Assembly (NCBI RefSeq): GCF_022341425.1
Contig: NZ_JABFUC010000011.1
Span: forward strand, 62,001 to 126,000
DNA length: 64,000 nt
Direction of reading: 5' to 3'
Source of the DNA: Billgrantia campisalis
GTDB lineage: Bacteria; Pseudomonadota; Gammaproteobacteria; Pseudomonadales; Halomonadaceae
Below are positions 45,926 through 55,626 of this stretch, in pieces. The notes beneath the pieces were generated by a model, which had not been told where the DNA came from, ran no database searches, and saw only the letters and a program-made list of their open reading frames with translations. Numbering within the stretch: the first letter of the stretch is position 1; the number at the start of each line of letters is the position of its first letter. A program made the translations under genes and the position numbers.

Positions 45926-47371
45926 CTACTGTTCCTGGCTGTGGTCGATCAGGAAGGTGCGGCCGGCGGCGAAGGCGCCGACGATCACCAGGGCCCCGAT
46001 GGTCGGAATCAGGTAGCCCTCGATCTGCGGAATGCTGCGCAGGAACACGAAGGCCACCGCGGCCGGGGCCACGAAGCGCACCAGGAACCGCCAGATGGAA
46101 AACCAGGTCTCGCTGGTGCGCATCTCCTTCATGACCTCGGCGTGGGTCAGCGCCCAGCCGGCGAATAGCGCGATCAGCAGGCCGCCCAGCGGCATGAAGA
46201 TATTGGTCAGCAGCTCGATGAAGTCGAAGGCGCTGCGCCCGAACAGGGCGTGGAAGATGGTGCCCTCGGCGTAGATGTTGAAGCTGACCACGGTGAGCAG
46301 CCCCAGCGCCCAGCTGGCGACCACCATGGTCGTCACCGCCTGGGGCCGGGTCAGGTCGAAGCGCTCGACCAGGAAGGCGGCCACCGGCTCGATCAGCGAG
46401 ATCGAGGAACTGATGGCCGCGCCCAGCACCAGGATGAAGAAGACCCCGCCGATCAGCGCACCCAGCGGCATCTCGGCGAAGGCCATGGGCAGGGTAACGA
46501 ACATCAGTCCCGGGCCCTGCCCCGGCGAGAGCCCGGCGCCGAACACCAGCGAAAAGATGGCAAGGCCCGCCACCATGGCCACGGCGGTATCGACGAAGGC
46601 CACCGCCACCGCGGTGCGGGTCAGCGAGGCCTCGCTGGACATGTAGGCACCGTAGGCCATGATCGCGCCCATGCCGAGACTCAGGGTGAAGAACGACTGT
46701 CCCATGGCGGCCAGCCAGCCTTCCAGGCTGAGGTCGGCGATGTTGAAGGTGAACAGGAAGCGGGCGGCGGCGCCGAAGTCGCCGTTGGCCACGCCGTAGC
46801 CCAATACCAGCAGCAGGATCACGAACAGCGCCGGCATCATGATGCGCAGTCCGCTCTCGATCCCCCGGTGGATGCCCATGGCGACGATCAGGCCCGAGGC
46901 GATGATGAACAGGGTGTGGTAGAGGGTGAGCAGCGCCGGCGAGGCCAGCAGGGCGTCGAAGCCGGCGCCGATGGTCTCGGCATCGGCGCCGGACAGCGAG
47001 CCGGTGAGCATCTGCCAGGTGTAGTGGATCGCCCAGCCGGCGATCACCGAATAGAAACTCAGGATCAAAAAGGCCGAGGCAGCGCCCAGCCAGCCGATCG
47101 ACTCCCAGGCCCGCGAGGTGTTGTGGGTGCGGGTCAGGTAGCGCATGCCCATGATCGGGCTCTGGCGGCTGTTGCGGCCGAGCATGGTCTCGGCGATCAG
47201 GATGGGGATGCCCACGGCGAAGATGGTCAGGGCGTAGACCAGGATGAAGGCCCCGCCGCCGTTTTCGCCGGTCAGATAGGGAAAGCGCCACAGGTTACCC
47301 AGCCCTACCGCGGAGCCGACCGCGGCCAGCAGGAAGGTGCCCTTGTGCGTCCAGACGTTGTGCGTACTCAT
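45926..47371 (-). CDS. Sodium-dependent neurotransmitter:sodium symporter (NSS/SNF) family transporter
   Basis: 481 residues, 12 predicted membrane segments like LeuT/MhsT. The Na+/substrate site motif is AVGLGNLWRFPYLTGENGGGAF in two halves at residues 17-38. Family residues in TM6 and TM8 include FFTLSLGMGAIMAYGAYMS. It imports an amino acid or related osmolyte with Na+. It lies on the same strand upstream of livGFHM but is separated by a hairpin. Confidence 0.93.
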   Translation of the reverse strand: MSTHNVWTHKGTFLLAAVGSAVGLGNLWRFPYLTGENGGGAFILVYALTIFAVGIPILIAETMLGRNSRQSPIMGMRYLTRTHNTSRAWESIGWLGAASAFLILSFYSVIAGWAIHYTWQMLTGSLSGADAETIGAGFDALLASPALLTLYHTLFIIASGLIVAMGIHRGIESGLRIMMPALFVILLLVLGYGVANGDFGAAARFLFTFNIADLSLEGWLAAMGQSFFTLSLGMGAIMAYGAYMSSEASLTRTAVAVAFVDTAVAMVAGLAIFSLVFGAGLSPGQGPGLMFVTLPMAFAEMPLGALIGGVFFILVLGAAISSSISLIEPVAAFLVERFDLTRPQAVTTMVVASWALGLLTVVSFNIYAEGTIFHALFGRSAFDFIELLTNIFMPLGGLLIALFAGWALTHAEVMKEMRTSETWFSIWRFLVRFVAPAAVAFVFLRSIPQIEGYLIPTIGALVIVGAFAAGRTFLIDHSQEQ

Positions 47372-47528
47372 GGGGGTTCCGACGGTTGGGGTTCAGGCCT
47401 TGTGGGCCGGGGTAGCCGGTTTTCAGGTAGAAAAGCCTAACTGTGCCAGATTCCGGTTGCATTGCCAGTGGTCAAGCGTTTAGGGCCCGTTGGGTGGCGC
47501 TGGTGACCGAGGCGCGCGATCGTGGATA

Positions 47529-47858
47529 TCACGGCGCCTCGTCCTCCTCGTCGTCATCAGGTTCGTCGGCTCGCGGCTCCAAGGCGCGGGATGCGTCGGG
47601 CAGGCGCACCATGTCGCCAAGGGCGAGCTTGCCGCACAGTTTGCGGCGCTCGCCGGAGACCGGGGCGATCAGGGCCACCACCTCGCCGATGCTGGTGCCG
47701 TTCACATAGGCCTCGACCCGAATACGCACCACGTACCCCTGGTAGCGGGCCGAGAGGATATCGCCGGGTCCCGGGTCGCTGTGTCCCATCGGGTCTCGCG
47801 CGAAGTGGCGCATCACGCTGTCGGCGCCGGGGTCGTCCCACTCCACGTGCTTGTGCAT
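47529..47858 (-). CDS. Hypothetical protein with acidic tail
   Basis: 109 residues from the ATG at 47858 (GGAG 8 bases upstream). Central part (YQGYVVRIRVEAYVNGTSIGEVVALIAP) reads as a small beta-rich domain. The C-terminus is highly acidic (ADEPDDDEEDEAP). There is no signal or membrane segment. I do not recognise the family. It stands alone on the minus strand 68 bases downstream of the typA terminator, with its own ribosome site. Confidence 0.65.
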   Translation of the reverse strand: MHKHVEWDDPGADSVMRHFARDPMGHSDPGPGDILSARYQGYVVRIRVEAYVNGTSIGEVVALIAPVSGERRKLCGKLALGDMVRLPDASRALEPRADEPDDDEEDEAP

Positions 47859-47925
47859 GCCGCTGTCTCCATGCTCGGGATGAACTGCCAAGCGTAGCGT
47901 TTTGGCTGCCAAGGCGCACACGAAA

Positions 47926-47948
47926 ACGCCCGCCGGTGGGGCGGGCGT
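47926..47948 (-). terminator. Rho-independent terminator of typA
   Basis: ACGCCCGCC / GGCGGGCGT stem with 5-base loop, followed by TTTTC on the minus strand, 18 bases after the typA stop. Confidence 0.85.
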
Positions 47949-47965
47949 GTCGGGGCCGGGGCCGC

Positions 47966-49792
47966 TTACTTCTTGCTGGCGCGCTTGCGCTCGTGCTCCT
48001 TGAGGAACTTCTTGCGCAGGCGGATATGGTTGGGGGTGATCTCCACCAGCTCGTCGTCGTCGAGGAACTCGATGGCCTGCTCCAGGCTGAACTTCACCGG
48101 CGGGGTCAGCACGATGTTCTCGTCGTTGCCCGAGGCACGCATGTTGTCGAGCTTCTTGCCCTTGGTGGGGTTGACCACCAGGTCGTTGGCGCGGCTGTGG
48201 ATGCCGATCAGCATGCCCTCGTAGACCTCGGTGCCGTGGTCGATGATCAGCTTGCCGCGGTCCTGCAGGGCGTAGAGGGCGTAGGCCAGGGCCTTGCCGT
48301 CGACCATGGAGACCATCACGCCGTTGCGGCGCTCGATGGCGGCATCGGGCTTGAGCGGGCCGTAGTGGTCGAAGCGGCTGGTGAGGATGCCGGTGCCCGA
48401 GGTCAGGGTCATGAACTGGCCGCGAAAGCCGATCAGGCCGCGGGCGGGGATCATGAAGTCCAGGCGCACCCGGCCCTTACCGTCGGGGTTCATGTTGGAG
48501 AGCTCGCCCTTGCGATAGCCCAGCTCCTCCATGATGGCGCCCTGGTGCTGCTCCTCGCAGTCGATGATCACCTCTTCGTAGGGCTCCTGCTTGACCCCGT
48601 CGATCTCGCGGATGATCACCTCGGGGCGACCCACCGCCAGTTCGAAGCCCTCGCGGCGCATGGTCTCGATCAGCACCGAGAGATGCAGCTCGCCGCGCCC
48701 TGAGACGATGAACTTCTCCGGGCTCTCGCCTTGTTCGACGCGCAGCGCCACGTTGTGGATCAGCTCCTGGTCGAGGCGATCCTTGATGTTGCGGCTGGTG
48801 ACGTACTTGCCATCCTTGCCGGCGAAGGGCGAGTCGTTGACCTGGAAGGTCATGGAGACGGTGGGCTGATCCACTGACAGCGGCGGCAGCGCCTCCACGG
48901 CGTTGGGGTCACACAGAGTGTCGGAGATCGACAGGTCGCTGATGCCGGTGATGCAGACGATGTCGCCAGCGGTGGCTTCGTCGGTCTGCACCCGCTCCAG
49001 GCCCATGTGGGTCATCACCTGGCCGACCTTGCCCTTGCGGGGTTTGCCGTCGGTGCCGACCACCACCACCTGCTGGTTGGGCTGCACCGCGCCGCGCTTG
49101 ATGCGGCCCAGACCGATCACGCCCACGTAGCTGTTGTAGTCCAGCGCCGAGATCTGCATCTGGAAGGGGCCGTCGACCTCCACCTTGGGCGGCTCGACGA
49201 TGTCGACGATGGCCTGGAACATCGGGCTCATGTCCTCGGCCAGCGCCTCCGGCTCGGGGCCGGCAATGCCGTTGAGCGCCGAGCAGTAGATGATCGGGAA
49301 GTCGAGCTGCTCGTCGGAGGCGCCCAGGTTGTCGAACAGATCGAAGATCTGGTCGATGACCCAGTCGGGGCGTGCGCCGGGGCGGTCGATCTTGTTGACC
49401 ACCACGATCGGCTTGAGTCCCTGATCGAAGGCCTTCTGGGTGACGAAGCGGGTCTGCGGCATGGGGCCGTCCACGGCGTCCACCAGCAGCAGCACCGAGT
49501 CGACCATCGACATCACCCGCTCTACTTCGCCGCCGAAGTCGGCGTGTCCGGGGGTGTCGACGATATTGATGTGATAGTCACGGCCGTTGCCGTCTCGCCA
49601 GCGGATCGCGGTGTTCTTGGCCAGGATGGTGATGCCGCGTTCCTTTTCCTGGTCGTTGGAGTCCATGATGCGCTCCTGCCCCTCGGCCTTGCGGTCCAGG
49701 GTGCCGGACTGGCTGAGGAGTTTGTCGACCAGGGTGGTCTTGCCGTGGTCGACGTGAGCGATGATGGCGATGTTGCGAAGATTCTCGATCAC
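47966..49792 (-). CDS. typA: Ribosome-associated GTPase TypA/BipA
   Basis: 608 residues from a GTG at 49792 (AGGA 8 bases upstream). Translational-GTPase motifs: G1 [11 protein letters not shown]2 ERGITI, G3 [13 protein letters not shown]4 NKIDRPGA. It continues through domain II, an EF-G-like domain V region and the BipA-specific C-terminal domain, ending in a Lys/Arg-rich tail. BipA binds ribosomes under stress and helps 50S assembly. The gene is monocistronic. Confidence 0.97.
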   Translation of the reverse strand: MIENLRNIAIIAHVDHGKTTLVDKLLSQSGTLDRKAEGQERIMDSNDQEKERGITILAKNTAIRWRDGNGRDYHINIVDTPGHADFGGEVERVMSMVDSVLLLVDAVDGPMPQTRFVTQKAFDQGLKPIVVVNKIDRPGARPDWVIDQIFDLFDNLGASDEQLDFPIIYCSALNGIAGPEPEALAEDMSPMFQAIVDIVEPPKVEVDGPFQMQISALDYNSYVGVIGLGRIKRGAVQPNQQVVVVGTDGKPRKGKVGQVMTHMGLERVQTDEATAGDIVCITGISDLSISDTLCDPNAVEALPPLSVDQPTVSMTFQVNDSPFAGKDGKYVTSRNIKDRLDQELIHNVALRVEQGESPEKFIVSGRGELHLSVLIETMRREGFELAVGRPEVIIREIDGVKQEPYEEVIIDCEEQHQGAIMEELGYRKGELSNMNPDGKGRVRLDFMIPARGLIGFRGQFMTLTSGTGILTSRFDHYGPLKPDAAIERRNGVMVSMVDGKALAYALYALQDRGKLIIDHGTEVYEGMLIGIHSRANDLVVNPTKGKKLDNMRASGNDENIVLTPPVKFSLEQAIEFLDDDELVEITPNHIRLRKKFLKEHERKRASKK

Positions 49793-50199
49793 GACGCGAT
49801 CCTGCTGGGAAAAAGTGGGGACGCATTATAGGGGCTGGGGCGCTGCGGCTGCCACCTTTACCGGTGCCACGCGAGGGGGTTTTCCATCGGGAGGCGCTGG
49901 GCCGGTGGCGGCTTGGCACTGCACCGCCTTGATTTGCCGCCGGTAAGTGCTGCCAAGTGGCCTGTCGGTGGGTAAGGCGTGTTGCTGGAGAGGGAGCGGC
50001 TCGAGGCCCTGGTATTTCGTGTAGCCATCATTTTGCAGGGGGAAGCTGAGAAAGTCGACAACAGGAATTTCAACCTCCACAGCATTGATACTTTTTTCAA
50101 CCCAGGGATACACTGGCTTACACTGTAGTCGAGGGCGACTGCTCGTCGAACCGGTGAGCGCCATGCATGGCGGTCGCCTCCCAGGGAGCTCGACTGACC
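49793..50199. other. Intergenic region between typA and the GT2-like gene
   Basis: About 400 bases between two divergent genes. It should contain the typA promoter on the minus strand and a plus-strand promoter (TTGATA, 18 bases, TACACT, 50085-50114). A 112-codon minus-strand open frame crosses it but lacks a ribosome site and family. No other structure was seen. Confidence 0.5.
50085..50114 (+). promoter_or_regulatory. Putative sigma-70 promoter
   Basis: TTGATA (50085-50090), 18-base spacer, TACACT (50109-50114), 86 bases upstream of the glycosyltransferase-like gene. Confidence 0.45.
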
Positions 50200-50745
50200 A
50201 TGCCTACTTGCAGCATCGTGCTAGATGCTCGCCTTTCGGGGGCTCGACTACCTCGCCAACTGGGAACCCTGCACAAGGCCGTGCGCCAGGGGAAACACCA
50301 GGGCGCGGTGGAGCTGCTGGTAGTCGATGACACCAAGGATGCGCGGCTTTCCAGCTTGACCCAGCGCTACGGGGTGCGCCTGCTGAGCACCGACGCCATG
50401 GCGCTGGGCGGGCGGCTCAATGCGGCCGTGTCGAGCAGCGCGGGAGAGATCCTGATCTTTCCGGGGGCCGCCATCGACCTGTCCCCTGTCTGGGTGACCG
50501 ACCTGGTCAGTGGGAATCGCTCTGCGGAGTGGGATGCCGTGGTGCTGGGAGCCCATCGCCCCAGCTCGCTGCCCCTGCTGTGGCGGCTGCTGCGTCGCCC
50601 CTCACTGGTCGCGGCCTTCTGCGTGACGCGCAGCTGGTTCGAGCGCATCGGTGGCTTCGACCCCGCCCTCGAGGCCGAGGCGTTGCCCGAGCTGCTCAGC
50701 CGGCTGCGGGCCTGCCAGGCCCGGGTCGCCAACGGCGAGTACTGA
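50200..50745 (+). CDS. Short glycosyltransferase family 2-like protein
   Basis: 181 residues from the ATG at 50200 (GGGAG about 12 bases upstream; an ATG at 50167 is an alternative). GT-A features: CSIVLDARLSGARLPRQLGTL nucleotide-binding start, VELLVVDDTKDARLSSL, GGRLNAAVSSSAGEILIFPGA, and FCVTRSWFERIGGFDPALEAE near the end. The DXD position reads IFPGAAI, so the metal-binding aspartates are absent. It is shorter than typical GT2 enzymes (over 220). It may be a degenerate TagB/TarQ-like GT2 or a SAM-associated type; function is unknown. Confidence 0.7.
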   Translation: MPTCSIVLDARLSGARLPRQLGTLHKAVRQGKHQGAVELLVVDDTKDARLSSLTQRYGVRLLSTDAMALGGRLNAAVSSSAGEILIFPGAAIDLSPVWVTDLVSGNRSAEWDAVVLGAHRPSSLPLLWRLLRRPSLVAAFCVTRSWFERIGGFDPALEAEALPELLSRLRACQARVANGEY

Positions 50746-50821
50746 TGTCTCGCCGGGCTGCCTGGGGCCGCTGGGTAGCCCAGGTACTCCCGCCCCTCAC
50801 CGTTTTCCCGCCCAGCAGCGC

Positions 50822-50846
50822 AGCGCCCGCCATAATGGCGGGCGCT
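50822..50846. terminator. Bidirectional hairpin between GT2-like gene and tctC
   Basis: 12-base arms AGCGCCCGCCAT / ATGGCGGGCGCT with one central base, between convergent genes; no T-run. Confidence 0.5.
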
Positions 50847-50875
50847 GGGTGAGTGGTTAACGGGGTAAGTCCGGC

Positions 50876-51847
50876 TCAGTCGTCTTCCGGTACGCCGCCC
50901 ATGTTCTCGAGCAGCTGACGGTAGTTCTCGGACTGGGCGTGGAGCATCTCGGTGGCCTCTTCTTCCCCGCGGAAGTGCACCGGCATCAGGATGCGCTCTT
51001 CGGTGATCTCGATGAAGCGCTCGTCCTGGGTGGCGGCCTCGAGGGCTTCGGCCAGGCGCTCGACGTGGGCGTCCGGGGTGTTCTTGGGTACCACCACCAC
51101 GCGGAAGTCGGAGGTGTCGAGGTCGTAGCCGGCTTCCATCACGGTCGGGGCGTCCGGGAAGGCGAACAGGCGCTCGCCGTCCATGCCCAGCAGCACCGGC
51201 ATCTCGCCGGTATCGGCGTAGCCGGAGTGGGTGCCGCCGCTGTAGGCGAAGTCGACGTCGCCGGAGAGGATCAGCGGGGCCATGCCGGCGCCGCCGGAGG
51301 TGGGCACGATGCGCAGGTCGAGGCCCTCCTGCTCCATGATGTACTCGATCACCAGGCGGTCCAGGGCGTGCTGGGTGGCATAGCTGGTGCCCGGATTCTC
51401 GCGGGCATAGTCGAGCAGGTCTTCCCAGCTGTCGCCGAACGGGCGGTTCTCGCCGGTGACGAGGGCGTGCTGGACGGTGGTGATGCTGGCGACGTAGCGG
51501 AAGTCGTCCAGCGAGAATTCGGTGTCGTGGGCGTGCGGTGCGAAGGTGAGGGTGCCGTTGGTGCCCGCGTAGACGAAGGTGTGGCCCTCATCCTGGTTGT
51601 GCATCAGGCGAGTCAGCGATACCGCGCCGCCGGCGCCGGGCTGGTTGACCACGTTGACCGGCTGGCCGAGGTTCTCTTCCAGTACGTTGGCCAGCACCCG
51701 GGCCTGGATATCGGTGCTGCCGCCGGCGCCGAAGCCGACCACCAGGGTCAGCGGCTTGGACGGGAAGTCGTTGGCCTGGGCCTGGCCGGCGACGCCGAAG
51801 GCCATGGCGGCGGAGAGAACAGCGGTGCTCAGCAGTTTCATTTTCAT
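50876..51847 (-). CDS. tctC: Tripartite tricarboxylate transporter substrate-binding protein TctC (copy 1)
   Basis: 323 residues; signal peptide residues 1-25 (ends AQA). TctC/Bug fold: FPSKPLTLVVGFGAGGSTDIQARVL beginning, NVVNQPGAGGAVSLTRL loop, VPTSGGAGMAPLILSGDVDFAYSGG, and PVLLGMDGERLFAFPDAPTV. It is a close paralogue of the next gene; differences cluster at residues 85-125 and 215-245. It binds a carboxylate in the periplasm for the TctAB permease. Confidence 0.92.
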   Translation of the reverse strand: MKMKLLSTAVLSAAMAFGVAGQAQANDFPSKPLTLVVGFGAGGSTDIQARVLANVLEENLGQPVNVVNQPGAGGAVSLTRLMHNQDEGHTFVYAGTNGTLTFAPHAHDTEFSLDDFRYVASITTVQHALVTGENRPFGDSWEDLLDYARENPGTSYATQHALDRLVIEYIMEQEGLDLRIVPTSGGAGMAPLILSGDVDFAYSGGTHSGYADTGEMPVLLGMDGERLFAFPDAPTVMEAGYDLDTSDFRVVVVPKNTPDAHVERLAEALEAATQDERFIEITEERILMPVHFRGEEEATEMLHAQSENYRQLLENMGGVPEDD

Positions 51848-52004
51848 TGTTGGACCTCATTGGTGGCTACGCCTGCGGATGGCGCGAGGCGCAGGGGGGC
51901 GAGTGCGGCCGCCGGGTCGGCAGCCGCTTGTCGACTCGCCTTCGCCTGCCCTCTGCCGGGGTTGCCGGCAGACGGCAGGAGCGATCAGTGATGGGACAGT
52001 GTGA

Positions 52005-52973
52005 TCATTCGTCTTCCGGCAGCCCGCCCAGCTCCTCGAGCAGCGCCTTGTAGCCTTCCACCTGGTCGCGGAGGGTCTGGGTGACCTCCTCCTCTGGCAT
52101 CCAGGTCACCGGCATCAGGATGCGCTCTTCGGTGACCTCGATGAAGCGCTCGTCCTGGGTGGCGGCCTTCAGCGCCTCGGCGAGGCGCTCGACGTGGGCG
52201 TCCGGGGTATCCTTGGGCACCATGGCCACGCGGATCTCGGCGGCGTTGATGTCGTAGCCGGCCTCCTGCAGGGTCGGTGCGTCCGGGTAGGCCACCAGAC
52301 GATCCTCGGCCAGGCTCAGAAGCACCGGCATCTCGCCGGTCTCGGCATAGCCGGAGTGGGTGCCGCCGCTGTAGGCGAAGTCGACGTCGCCGGAGAGGAT
52401 CAACGGGGCCATGCCGGCGCCGCCGGAGGTGGGCACGATGCGCAGGTCGAGGCCCTCGCGCTGGGCGATGTACTCGATGATCATGCGGTCCAGCGCGGTC
52501 TGGTTGGCGTAGCTGGTGCCGGGATTCTCCTGGGCGTAGGCCACCAGGTCCTCCCAGCTGTCGCCGAAGGGGCGGTCCTCGCCGGTGACGATGGCCGACT
52601 GTCCCAGGGTCACGCCGGCCACGTAGCGGAAGTCGTCCAGGCCGTAGGTGGTTTCGGTGGAGAGCGGACCGAAGGTGATGGTCATGGAGGTGCCGAAGAC
52701 GAAGGTGTAGCCCTCGTCGGTGCTGTTGGCCAGGCGCGCCAGGGCCACGCCGCCGCCGGCACCCGGCTGGTTGACCACGTTGACCGGCTGGCCCAGCTCT
52801 TCTTCCAGTACGTTGGCCAGTACCCGGGCCTGGATGTCGGTGCTGCCGCCGGCGCCCCAGCCGACCACCAGGGTCAGCGGCTTGGTCGGGAAGTCATCGG
52901 CCTGGACCTGGCCGGCCACGCCAACGGCCATGGCGGCGGAGAGCACGGCGGTACCCAGCAGTTTCATTTTCAT
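52005..52973 (-). CDS. tctC: Tripartite tricarboxylate transporter substrate-binding protein TctC (copy 2)
   Basis: 322 residues; signal peptide residues 1-25 (ends VQA). Same architecture: VVGWGAGGSTDIQARVLANV, NVVNQPGAGGGVALARL, VPTSGGAGMAPLILSGDVDF and PVLLSLAEDRLVAYPDAPTL. It lies 79 bases downstream of tctA and 157 bases upstream of copy 1. It is the cognate binding protein by position. Confidence 0.92.
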   Translation of the reverse strand: MKMKLLGTAVLSAAMAVGVAGQVQADDFPTKPLTLVVGWGAGGSTDIQARVLANVLEEELGQPVNVVNQPGAGGGVALARLANSTDEGYTFVFGTSMTITFGPLSTETTYGLDDFRYVAGVTLGQSAIVTGEDRPFGDSWEDLVAYAQENPGTSYANQTALDRMIIEYIAQREGLDLRIVPTSGGAGMAPLILSGDVDFAYSGGTHSGYAETGEMPVLLSLAEDRLVAYPDAPTLQEAGYDINAAEIRVAMVPKDTPDAHVERLAEALKAATQDERFIEVTEERILMPVTWMPEEEVTQTLRDQVEGYKALLEELGGLPEDE

Positions 52974-53051
52974 GATTGGAACCTCTTTGGTGCGTTGTTG
53001 TGTGGGGGACGTTGGTTGTACTTCTCTTTGGCTCGGCGGCCGGTCATGGGT

Positions 53052-54572
53052 TCACACTTGCTTGGCCTTGTGCCTTGCCTGCATCCAGCGCCGGTAGCTG
53101 GTCCAGCCCAGGTGCAGCACCATCAGCACCGTGAACACGACGAAGGCCAGGGCGATGGGCCGCTCCAGCAGGATGCTGAACTCGCCACCCGACAGAATCA
53201 CCGACTGGCGCAGGTTCATCTCCAGCATCGGGGTGACGATGAAGGCGACCAGGAAGGTCACGAAGGAGTAGTCGAACTTCTTCAGGAAGTAGCCGAAGAT
53301 CGCGAAGACGAACACCGTGACCAGCCCGAAGGTGCCGTAGCCCTGCACCTGGATGCCGGCCAGGCAGAGGAAGATCACCACCGAGATCACGATATGCGGC
53401 GGCACGCTGGTGACCCTGGCGAAGATGCGCAGGCCGTACCAGCCCACCGCGAGCATCAAGAGGCTGGCGACGATCATGCCCGAGAACAGCGTGAACAGCA
53501 TCTCCGGATGGTCGCGCAGCATCAGCGGGCCAACCTGAATGCCGTGGATCATGAAGGCGCCGACCAGCAGGGCGGCCGAGACGCTGCCGGGGATGCCCAG
53601 GCCGAACAGCGGGATATAGCTGGCGGGGATCACCGCATTGTCGGAGGCCTCGGCGGCGGCGATGCCGTTGGGGTTGCCCTTGCCGAAGCTGTCCGGGTCC
53701 TTGGCGCTGCGCTTGGCCAGGCCGTAGGCCATGAAGGCACCCACCGAGGGGCCGAGCCCCGGCAGTGCGCCGACGAAGGCGCCCACCCCGGTGCTCTTGA
53801 AGATGGTCGGCAGGGTGCCCTTGAACTCCTGGTAGGAGAGGTCGTCATCGGCGTTCTTGCCGAGCTTGATGACGCTGGCGTCCTTGTTGCGACGATACTC
53901 GTCGAGCTGCACGAACATCTCGGCGAGTGCCAGGGTGCCGATCACCAGCGGCAGGATCGGCACCCCCTCCATCAGCTCCGCAAAGCCGAAGGTCAGGCGC
54001 ATGGCGCCGGTCTCGGGGTCGAGGCCTACGGTGCCGAGGATCACCCCCATGCCCCCGGCGGCCAGGCCCTTGAGGAAGGAGCCCCCCGCCATGCCGGCGA
54101 TGAACACCAGGGCGAAGATCAGGATGGCGGCCAGCTCGTAGGGGCCGAACTTCAGCGCCACCGAGGCGAAGGGAATGGCCACCGCGATCAGCAGCAGGGT
54201 GGCCAGCAGGTCGCCGATCACCGAGGCCAGCAGGCCCACCTTGAGCGCCTTGCGCGGCTTGCCCGAACTGGCCATGGGGTAGCCGTCCAGGCAGGTGGCC
54301 GCCGAGGAGGGTTCTCCCGGGGTATTGAGCAGGATGGCCGAGACGGCGCTGCCGGCGGCGGTGCCCTTGGAGAGCCCGATCAGAAAGGCGATGGCGGCAT
54401 AGGCCGACATGTAGAAGGTCAGCGGAATGGCGATGGCGATGGCGACGGCCCGGTTGAGCCCCGGGATCACCCCGACGATATAGCCGAGCAGCACCCCGCC
54501 GAGGATGATGGCGATGGACTCGTAGTGCAGGGCCGCCGCGAAGGAGTTGAGAATGGCGTCGAAACCGATCAT
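53052..54572 (-). CDS. tctA: Tripartite tricarboxylate transporter large permease TctA
   Basis: 506 residues, about 12 membrane segments. TctA signatures: IILGGVLLGYIVGVIPGLNRAVA, NTPGEPSSAATCLDGYPMAS, and ALPGLGPSVGAFMAYGLAKR, which are duplicated Pro-Gly motifs of the family. FGLGIPGSVSAALLVGAFMI follows in the second half. It imports a carboxylate with protons or sodium. Its start is 1 base after the tctB stop. Confidence 0.95.
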   Translation of the reverse strand: MIGFDAILNSFAAALHYESIAIILGGVLLGYIVGVIPGLNRAVAIAIAIPLTFYMSAYAAIAFLIGLSKGTAAGSAVSAILLNTPGEPSSAATCLDGYPMASSGKPRKALKVGLLASVIGDLLATLLLIAVAIPFASVALKFGPYELAAILIFALVFIAGMAGGSFLKGLAAGGMGVILGTVGLDPETGAMRLTFGFAELMEGVPILPLVIGTLALAEMFVQLDEYRRNKDASVIKLGKNADDDLSYQEFKGTLPTIFKSTGVGAFVGALPGLGPSVGAFMAYGLAKRSAKDPDSFGKGNPNGIAAAEASDNAVIPASYIPLFGLGIPGSVSAALLVGAFMIHGIQVGPLMLRDHPEMLFTLFSGMIVASLLMLAVGWYGLRIFARVTSVPPHIVISVVIFLCLAGIQVQGYGTFGLVTVFVFAIFGYFLKKFDYSFVTFLVAFIVTPMLEMNLRQSVILSGGEFSILLERPIALAFVVFTVLMVLHLGWTSYRRWMQARHKAKQV

Positions 54573-54573
54573 G

Positions 54574-55032
54574 TCATACCACTCCGATGCGCATCAGGTG
54601 AGCCGTCAGGCCGTACAGGCCGGCGGTGGGGATGGCGGCGGTCAGCACTACCACGTACCAGCGGCGCTCGCCGAGCAGCAGCAGCAGGCCGCCGATCAAC
54701 AGCGGCGCCACCCAGGTCAGCGGGAAGCGGTCGATTAGCACGATAAAGCCGAGCACATACAGAAACGGCCACGCCTGATGCCAGAGGTGGCCGAGATCGG
54801 GGGTGGCAACGATTGATTCGCCGCGGCGCTTCAGGGCGATGGCGCTCACCACAGTGAGAACGATGGAGCAGCCGAGGATCAGCCAGGCGCCGAGGGTGGC
54901 CAGCCGCTGGGGCTGCATCCCGAAGGCGAAGCCGCTGCCGCCGTAGGTGGGGATGATCCAGGTCAGCAGCATTACCGCGAGGGCGGCAACACCCAGCCCA
55001 GACCAGAAATTCTTGCGTGGCATATCAGTCAT
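54574..55032 (-). CDS. tctB: Tripartite tricarboxylate transporter small permease TctB
   Basis: 152 residues from the ATG at 55032, with four membrane segments (VAALAVMLLTWIIP, LILGCSIVLTVVSAIAL, VLGFIVLIDRFPLTWVAPLLIGG, VVVLTAAIPTAGLYG). It has the short acidic/basic loops of TctB and pairs with TctA. It is first in the minus-strand tctBACC operon. Confidence 0.88.
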   Translation of the reverse strand: MTDMPRKNFWSGLGVAALAVMLLTWIIPTYGGSGFAFGMQPQRLATLGAWLILGCSIVLTVVSAIALKRRGESIVATPDLGHLWHQAWPFLYVLGFIVLIDRFPLTWVAPLLIGGLLLLLGERRWYVVVLTAAIPTAGLYGLTAHLMRIGVV

Positions 55033-55293
55033 GAGAGGTACGTTGTTGGAAGTTGTCGTCGTGAATGGAAGGCCGCGTGGCTCACGGCGGCGCCGAAATA
55101 GCACTTTTTATTGAATATTGGCTTGCTTGAATGCTGTTTTGCTACATATCGCAGTGTCGTTGGACGGTATCCTCTGCCTTCGTCCCCCTCAAACCCTGGA
55201 TTAAACGAAGTATAAACGCTTTTGCTTGATCGTGGTCCTTGACCTTTTGTTCAGGATGGTAATGCGCCATGGCGCAGCATGGGCAATTTTTTT
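55033..55293. other. Upstream region of tctB and distal part of the glnA control region
   Basis: About 260 bases between tctB and the NtrC sites. AT-richer than average, with TTGAATATTGG motifs around 55112. A minus-strand open frame at 55142-55594 has no similarity or ribosome site. No RNA or gene is evident. Confidence 0.5.
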
Positions 55294-55310
55294 TGCACGG
55301 AAGTGGTGCT
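55294..55310. promoter_or_regulatory. NtrC-binding site 1 upstream of glnA
   Basis: TGCACGGAAGTGGTGCT, matching NtrC consensus TGCACC-N5-GGTGCA with one weak arm. Confidence 0.8.
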
Positions 55311-55323
55311 TTGGTGGATTTAT

Positions 55324-55340
55324 AGCACCAAAGTGGTGCA
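55324..55340. promoter_or_regulatory. NtrC-binding site 2 upstream of glnA
   Basis: AGCACCAAAGTGGTGCA, near-perfect NtrC dyad, 30 bases (about 3 helical turns) from site 1; the pair would form a classic NtrC enhancer. Confidence 0.85.
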
Positions 55341-55472
55341 TTTCCCGAGGTCGTCAGGGGCGGCTGAGCGCGGTGCGTTACGCCACGGCCCAGTTCAGGT
55401 GCAGAGCAGGCGATTAAATTGGGCTTTTTTTTCAGTTGGTTGGCTTGAGTGTCGGCGTTTGTGGTGCGGTCT

Positions 55473-55488
55473 TGGCACGCGGCCTGCA
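55473..55488 (+). promoter_or_regulatory. Sigma-54 promoter of glnA
   Basis: TGGCAC-GCGGC-CTGCA, with the invariant GG and GC 12 bases apart. It lies 133 bases downstream of NtrC site 2 and 139 bases upstream of the glnA ATG. Confidence 0.9.
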
Positions 55489-55626
55489 TTGTATTGGGCA
55501 GCGCCATGTTCGTGCATGGTGGCCGTGGGCAGCTGGCCTGCGGCGTGCTACAACATTTGCTGGGACGAACCAGCGCTAGTGGATCACTCGCCAACGAATC
55601 GAGCCAAGGCTCTAACGGAGGACAGC

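Noticed and set aside
49826..50164. 112-codon minus-strand open frame
   Set aside because: No ribosome site, no family resemblance and it spans a likely promoter region.
52194..54746. 850-codon plus-strand open frame
   Set aside because: Antisense to tctC copy 2, tctA and tctB, with biased Gly/His/Ala composition typical of shadow frames.
55142..55594. 150-codon minus-strand open frame upstream of glnA
   Set aside because: It covers the NtrC enhancer and sigma-54 promoter and has unlikely composition.
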